A stretch of DNA of 8,657 nt from Parcubacteria group bacterium (GTDB lineage: Bacteria > Patescibacteriota > Minisyncoccia > UBA6257): the NCBI GenBank assembly GCA_012798235.1, contig JAAZNP010000005.1, positions 1 through 8,657 of the forward strand, in the 5' to 3' direction. Shown here piece after piece: positions 6,728-8,657 of this stretch. The notes beneath the pieces are model-generated. The model saw nothing but the letters and a program-made list of their open reading frames with translations. It made no database searches and was not told the DNA's origin. The position numbers and the translations under genes were made by a program. Numbering within the stretch: the stretch's first letter is position 1; every line of letters starts with the position of its first letter.

Positions 6728-7081
6728 TTATAAATTAAGAATTAAATGCTTAAGACGGCGAGCTCGCAATTTATTTTTAGGAAGCATGCCCTTTACTGCC
6801 AAAAGAAAAACTTTTTTAGGATCCTTAACCCACATTTTTTCAAGCGACATTTCTTTTAAATGACCAAGATAACCACTATGCTTGTAATAAGTTTTTACTT
6901 TGGGTTTAGTTCCGGTAAATCTAATTTTGCTCAAATTATTAATAATTACAATATTGGTACCAACTTTATTTGGTTCGTAAGTTGCCTTATTTTTATCTTG
7001 CAATAAAACAGCGACTCGCGAAGCCAGTCGGCCTAAGGACTGCCCGGTGGCATCAATAGTTAAATGATTATTTTGCTTCAT
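6728..7081 (-). CDS. rplM: 50S ribosomal protein L13 (uL13), short form
   Basis: The protein is 117 residues, against 142 in E. coli. It binds 23S rRNA early in large-subunit assembly. Family features are IDATGQSLGRLASRVA (9-24), a segment corresponding to the YRHSGYPGG region here read as YYKHSGYLGHLKEMSLE (65-81), and VKGMLPKNKLRARRLK (96-111). The N-terminal lead before the IDA strand and the C-terminal extension after the GMLP helix are both missing. The frame is intact and the protein ends naturally, so this looks like a reduced form rather than damage. The ATG at 7081 lies inside the end of rplQ (14-nt overlap) and no SD is visible, pointing to translational coupling. rpsI follows after 2 nt. 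Confidence 0.97.
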   Translation of the reverse strand: MKQNNHLTIDATGQSLGRLASRVAVLLQDKNKATYEPNKVGTNIVIINNLSKIRFTGTKPKVKTYYKHSGYLGHLKEMSLEKMWVKDPKKVFLLAVKGMLPKNKLRARRLKHLILNL

Positions 7082-7436
7082 GTTCTTTAATTAATTCTAA
7101 AATTACTAATTCGGCAGCATCTCTTTTCCTTCGCAACACAGTTTTAATAATTCTCGTATAGCCACCTTTTCGTTCTTTATACAAAGGAGCAATGTCGTAA
7201 TACAATTTATGGGCCGCTTTAATTGGTAATTCTTGTTTGATCCTTTTTAAAGATGCTAAATTTTGTTTTTTAGCAATGGTAATCAATCTTTCAATTTTCT
7301 TTTTGGTTTCTTTAGCTTTGCTTAAAGTAGTGGTAATTTTCCCTCGTATTATTAAATTAACCGCTAATCCTTTCAACAGGGCTCTTCTTTGGTCTGTTTT
7401 CCTATGAAATTTTTTTCCTTCTTTTAAGTGTTTCAT
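7068..7436 (-). CDS. rplQ: 50S ribosomal protein L17 (bL17)
   Basis: The protein is 122 residues from the ATG at 7436. It is a large-subunit protein near the exit tunnel, encoded next to rpoA in most bacteria. Family marks are RKTDQRRALLKGLAVNLI (12-29), GKITTTLSKAKE (32-43) and the signature RKGGYTRIIK (89-98), followed by RRKRDAAELVILELI. The frame could extend five codons to a TTG at 7451. However, the ATG gives the normal L17 N-terminus (Met followed by a basic stretch), and the TTG lies in the repetitive spacer, so the ATG is chosen. There is no SD. The 3' end overlaps the rplM start by 14 nt. Confidence 0.96.
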   Translation of the reverse strand: MKHLKEGKKFHRKTDQRRALLKGLAVNLIIRGKITTTLSKAKETKKKIERLITIAKKQNLASLKRIKQELPIKAAHKLYYDIAPLYKERKGGYTRIIKTVLRRKRDAAELVILELIKEHEAK

Positions 7437-7439
7437 TTT

Positions 7440-7488
7440 ATTTGAATTCAAACTTTTGCGTTTTGAGTTTTAAGCTTTGAGCTTTCAG
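7440..7488 (-). repeat. Degenerate 7-nt tandem repeat in the rpoA-rplQ gap
   Basis: Reading the minus strand from 7488, the spacer splits into successive heptamers CTGAAAG, CTCAAAG, CTTAAAA, CTCAAAA and CGCAAAA (five units, 7488-7454; consensus CTCAAAR). They decay into GTTTGAA and TTCAAAT just before the rplQ ATG. It fills almost the whole 53-nt gap. The period of 7 is not a multiple of 3, and the repeat is non-coding. I see no SD or promoter in it. Confidence 0.7.
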
Positions 7489-7489
7489 T

Positions 7490-8425
7490 TTATTTTAAAG
7501 TATATTCCAGGTTTTTAAGCACCTGTTTTACTTCTTCTAATGATTTCTCGCCTAAACCTTCTAAAGTAGATAATTTATCTTCTTTGTACCGCAAGAGACC
7601 AGCTAAAGTTTTAATACCATTATTAATTAAAGCTTTTTTAGTGCGTGCACTTAATTCCAGTTCTTCAATTAAAACATCTTTAGGCTCTTTCTTTTCTCTC
7701 TTAAATGCAGAGGAAGCAGTGATTTTGGTTTCTTCTGTCTTGGGCGCAAATTTTTCTGCTATGAGATTGAAATGTTCTTGCAAAATACTAGCTGCTTTGC
7801 CCAATGCTTCTTCTGGGGTAATAGAACCATCAGTTTCAATTTCTATAATTAAACGATTATAATCAGTGCGGTCACCAACACGCATATTTTCTACTTTGAA
7901 ATTAGTTTTTTGGACAGGGCTAAAAATAGCATCCAAGGCAATAGTGCCAATAGGCAATTTTTCTTTTCTGCGATCTTCGGCTAAAACATAACCCAATCCT
8001 TTTTCGACGGTAACTTCTAAATTTAGTTTAGCTTTTTTATCAGTTAAAGTAGCAATATGTAAGTCAGGGTTTAAAATTTCCGCTTGAGTATTTTTTTTAA
8101 AATCTTTTGCTGTTATTTCTTTTTCGCCTTCAACATCTAATTTTAAAACTTGCGGTTCATTAGTATAAAGCTTTACCCTTAATTGTTTTAAATTAAGCAT
8201 AATATCCAAGGCGCTTTCCATTACATTTTCAATAGGGCTGAACTCATGCTGAATGCCTTCTATTTTTAATGAAGTAACAGCAGCTCCTTCAATAGAAGAT
8301 ATTAAAACCCGCCTTAAGGAATTACCTAAAGTAATCCCGTAGCCAGGATACAATCCTTCGATTTGGAATTTCCCGTAATTTTTTAATTGCTCGATTTTTT
8401 GAATAGAAGTTGGTAATTGGAACAT
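7490..8425 (-). CDS. rpoA: DNA-directed RNA polymerase subunit alpha
   Basis: This is a 311-residue subunit, slightly shorter than the 329 aa of E. coli. The N-terminal dimerisation domain spans about 1-225, with YGKFQIEGLYPGYGITLGNS (17-36), LRRVLISSIEGAAVT (37-51), the beta-prime/beta contact stretch YVLAEDRRKEKLPIGTIALD (146-165), and SPVQKTNFKVENMRVG. A charged linker (about 228-250) leads to the C-terminal helix-hairpin-helix domain (about 251-311). There Arg261 occupies the position of E. coli Arg265, which contacts UP-element DNA. The position of E. coli Asn268 is Lys264, and the GLGEKSLEEVK segment keeps the Lys matching Lys298. The ATG at 8425 fits the conserved N-terminus but has no SD. 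It lies 4 nt past a repeat arm in the leader. The gene leads rplQ-rplM-rpsI. Confidence 0.98.
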   Translation of the reverse strand: MFQLPTSIQKIEQLKNYGKFQIEGLYPGYGITLGNSLRRVLISSIEGAAVTSLKIEGIQHEFSPIENVMESALDIMLNLKQLRVKLYTNEPQVLKLDVEGEKEITAKDFKKNTQAEILNPDLHIATLTDKKAKLNLEVTVEKGLGYVLAEDRRKEKLPIGTIALDAIFSPVQKTNFKVENMRVGDRTDYNRLIIEIETDGSITPEEALGKAASILQEHFNLIAEKFAPKTEETKITASSAFKREKKEPKDVLIEELELSARTKKALINNGIKTLAGLLRYKEDKLSTLEGLGEKSLEEVKQVLKNLEYTLK

Positions 8426-8429
8426 ATGC

Positions 8430-8512
8430 CAATGTTGTTAAAATTTTTGAACGAGGCCTACCTGCGTAGGCAGAGCTCAATGCTGAGTGATAAAAATTTT
8501 ATCACAACATTG
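8430..8512. repeat. Imperfect 19-bp inverted repeat abutting the rpoA start
   Basis: CAATGTTGTTAAAATTTTT (8430-8448) is complementary to 8492-8512 (AAAAATTTTA, 2-nt bulge TC, ACAACATTG). All 19 positions pair. The 43-nt interval contains the small GC-rich hairpin at 8456-8471. The arm nearest the gene ends 4 nt before the rpoA ATG. The distal arm is the same DNA used by the hairpin at 8475-8515, so only one of the two stems can form at once. Confidence 0.75.
8456..8471. repeat. Small GC-rich hairpin GCCTAC-CTGC-GTAGGC
   Basis: A perfect 6-bp stem with a tetraloop sits between the arms of the larger inverted repeat. It is far richer in G and C than its surroundings. It resembles short palindromic intergenic repeats, but copy number cannot be tested within this window (only one copy seen). 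Confidence 0.55.
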
Positions 8513-8515
8513 AGC
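8475..8515. repeat. 17-bp hairpin with central GTGATAAAA/TTTTATCAC palindrome
   Basis: GCTCAATG (8475-8482) pairs with CATTGAGC (8508-8515), and GTGATAAAA (8487-8495) pairs with TTTTATCAC (8497-8505) around a single A. The two stems are separated by a small internal loop (CTGA opposite AA). No T-run follows on either strand, so it is not a standard terminator. It directly abuts the left arm of the 18-bp inverted repeat at 8516. Confidence 0.8.
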
Positions 8516-8534
8516 ACCCCGCACCTATTTTGCC

Positions 8535-8563
8535 ATTGTAAAGAGGAATTTCTTTTAACTAAA
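8535..8563 (-). promoter_or_regulatory. Possible weak promoter for the rpoA operon
   Basis: On the minus strand TACAAT (8540-8535) is five of six to the -10 consensus. The hexamer 17 nt upstream is only TTTAGT (8563-8558). A transcript would start near 8528 inside the inverted-repeat arm and carry a leader of about 100 nt with both competing stems. Read-through from ribosomal genes beyond the window is an equally good explanation. Confidence 0.25.
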
Positions 8564-8583
8564 TCTTTTATTAATTATCTCTG

Positions 8584-8632
8584 GCAAAAAAGTTTTTGAA
8601 GACTTTTTTGCGATGTTATTTGAATCGCAAAA
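8584..8632. repeat. Two overlapping hairpins inside the 129-bp unit
   Basis: Hairpin one is GCAAAAAAGT (8584-8593) with ACTTTTTTGC (8602-8611), a perfect 10-bp stem and 8-nt loop. Hairpin two is TTTTGCGAT (8606-8614) with ATCGCAAAA (8624-8632), a perfect 9-bp stem and 9-nt loop. They share 8606-8611. Hairpin two also uses 8627-8632 of the outer 18-bp arm, so the folds exclude one another. Confidence 0.65.
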
Positions 8633-8657
8633 TAGGTGCGGGGTAAAGGTTTTGTTC

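Larger units (their letters stand above)
8516..8644. repeat. 129-bp unit bounded by a perfect 18-bp inverted repeat
   Basis: ACCCCGCACCTATTTTGC (8516-8533) and its exact reverse complement (8627-8644) flank a 93-nt AT-rich interior. Pairing stops cleanly at both ends (C8534 opposite C8626; C8515 opposite A8645). No coding frame of note and no obvious target-site duplication is visible, so a miniature mobile element is possible but unproven. A large RNA fold or protein-binding repeat is the alternative. Confidence 0.75.

Noticed and set aside
7437..7451. TTG start for rplQ, five codons upstream
   Set aside because: It falls in the decaying heptamer repeat and would give an atypical L17 N-terminus; the ATG at 7436 fits the family.
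7584..7862. Plus-strand frame of 92 codons opposite rpoA
   Set aside because: Antisense to the conserved alpha C-terminal domain; no independent support.
8417..8599. Plus-strand frame of 60 codons across the rpoA start and the inverted repeats
   Set aside because: It overlaps the rpoA start codon, lacks an SD, and its sequence is dictated by hairpin arms. The peptide motif TPHLFC appears in both orientations simply because of the 18-bp inverted repeat.
8584..8611. Intrinsic terminator from the A6/T6 hairpin
   Set aside because: The stem is almost all A-T and ends in GC with no following T-run in either direction.
8556..8657. Tail of an upstream ribosomal gene such as rpsD
   Set aside because: All three minus-strand frames entering at the right edge hit stops within about 100 nt, and none shows the S4 C-terminus. 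The translated pieces are shaped by the repeats.
8430..8657. CRISPR array or mobile element with transposase
   Set aside because: Repeats are inverted, not regularly spaced direct repeats, and no transposase or recombinase frame is present.

Overview
The window is AT-rich bacterial DNA with short gaps, several gene-to-gene overlaps or near-overlaps, and a housekeeping gene set. Short ribosomal proteins (L13 of 117 aa lacking both usual terminal extensions), mostly absent Shine-Dalgarno (SD) sites, apparently leaderless or near-leaderless promoters and a murein-only gene set suggest a member of the Candidate Phyla Radiation (Patescibacteria), most likely Parcubacteria-like. This placement is an inference from gene style; no rRNA is present to confirm it.

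Layout from right to left, mostly minus strand. (1) 8426-8657 is non-coding and packed with inverted repeats: an 18-bp perfect pair 93 nt apart, inner hairpins that compete with it, and two mutually exclusive stems directly in front of rpoA. (2) 8425-6321 is the tail of the classical ribosomal protein/alpha operon: rpoA, rplQ, rplM, rpsI. The gaps are 53 nt (holding a 7-nt periodic repeat), a 14-nt overlap and 2 nt. (3) A strong bidirectional terminator at 6269-6296 separates this operon from a convergent plus-strand gene (4936-6270). That gene encodes a membrane-anchored PEGA-domain protein with a probable beta-propeller. (4) That gene is divergent from a minus-strand envelope operon, ftsW-murG-gltX-small ORF (4849-822); the two promoters lie back to back. 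(5) A separate promoter at 758-786 drives a secreted glucosaminidase-like protein and the start of thymidine kinase (tdk), which runs off the left edge.

Functionally, FtsW and MurG form the lipid II and septal peptidoglycan branch, and the glucosaminidase-like protein is a plausible wall-remodelling partner. GltX and the alpha/L17/L13/S9 genes are core information processing. The PEGA/propeller protein and the 64-residue amphipathic peptide are the unassigned genes.

I did not find a defence system, CRISPR array, transposase, tRNA or rRNA. The most unusual material is the repeat-rich rpoA leader, followed by the heptameric spacer, the divergent leaderless promoter pair and the small amphipathic protein.
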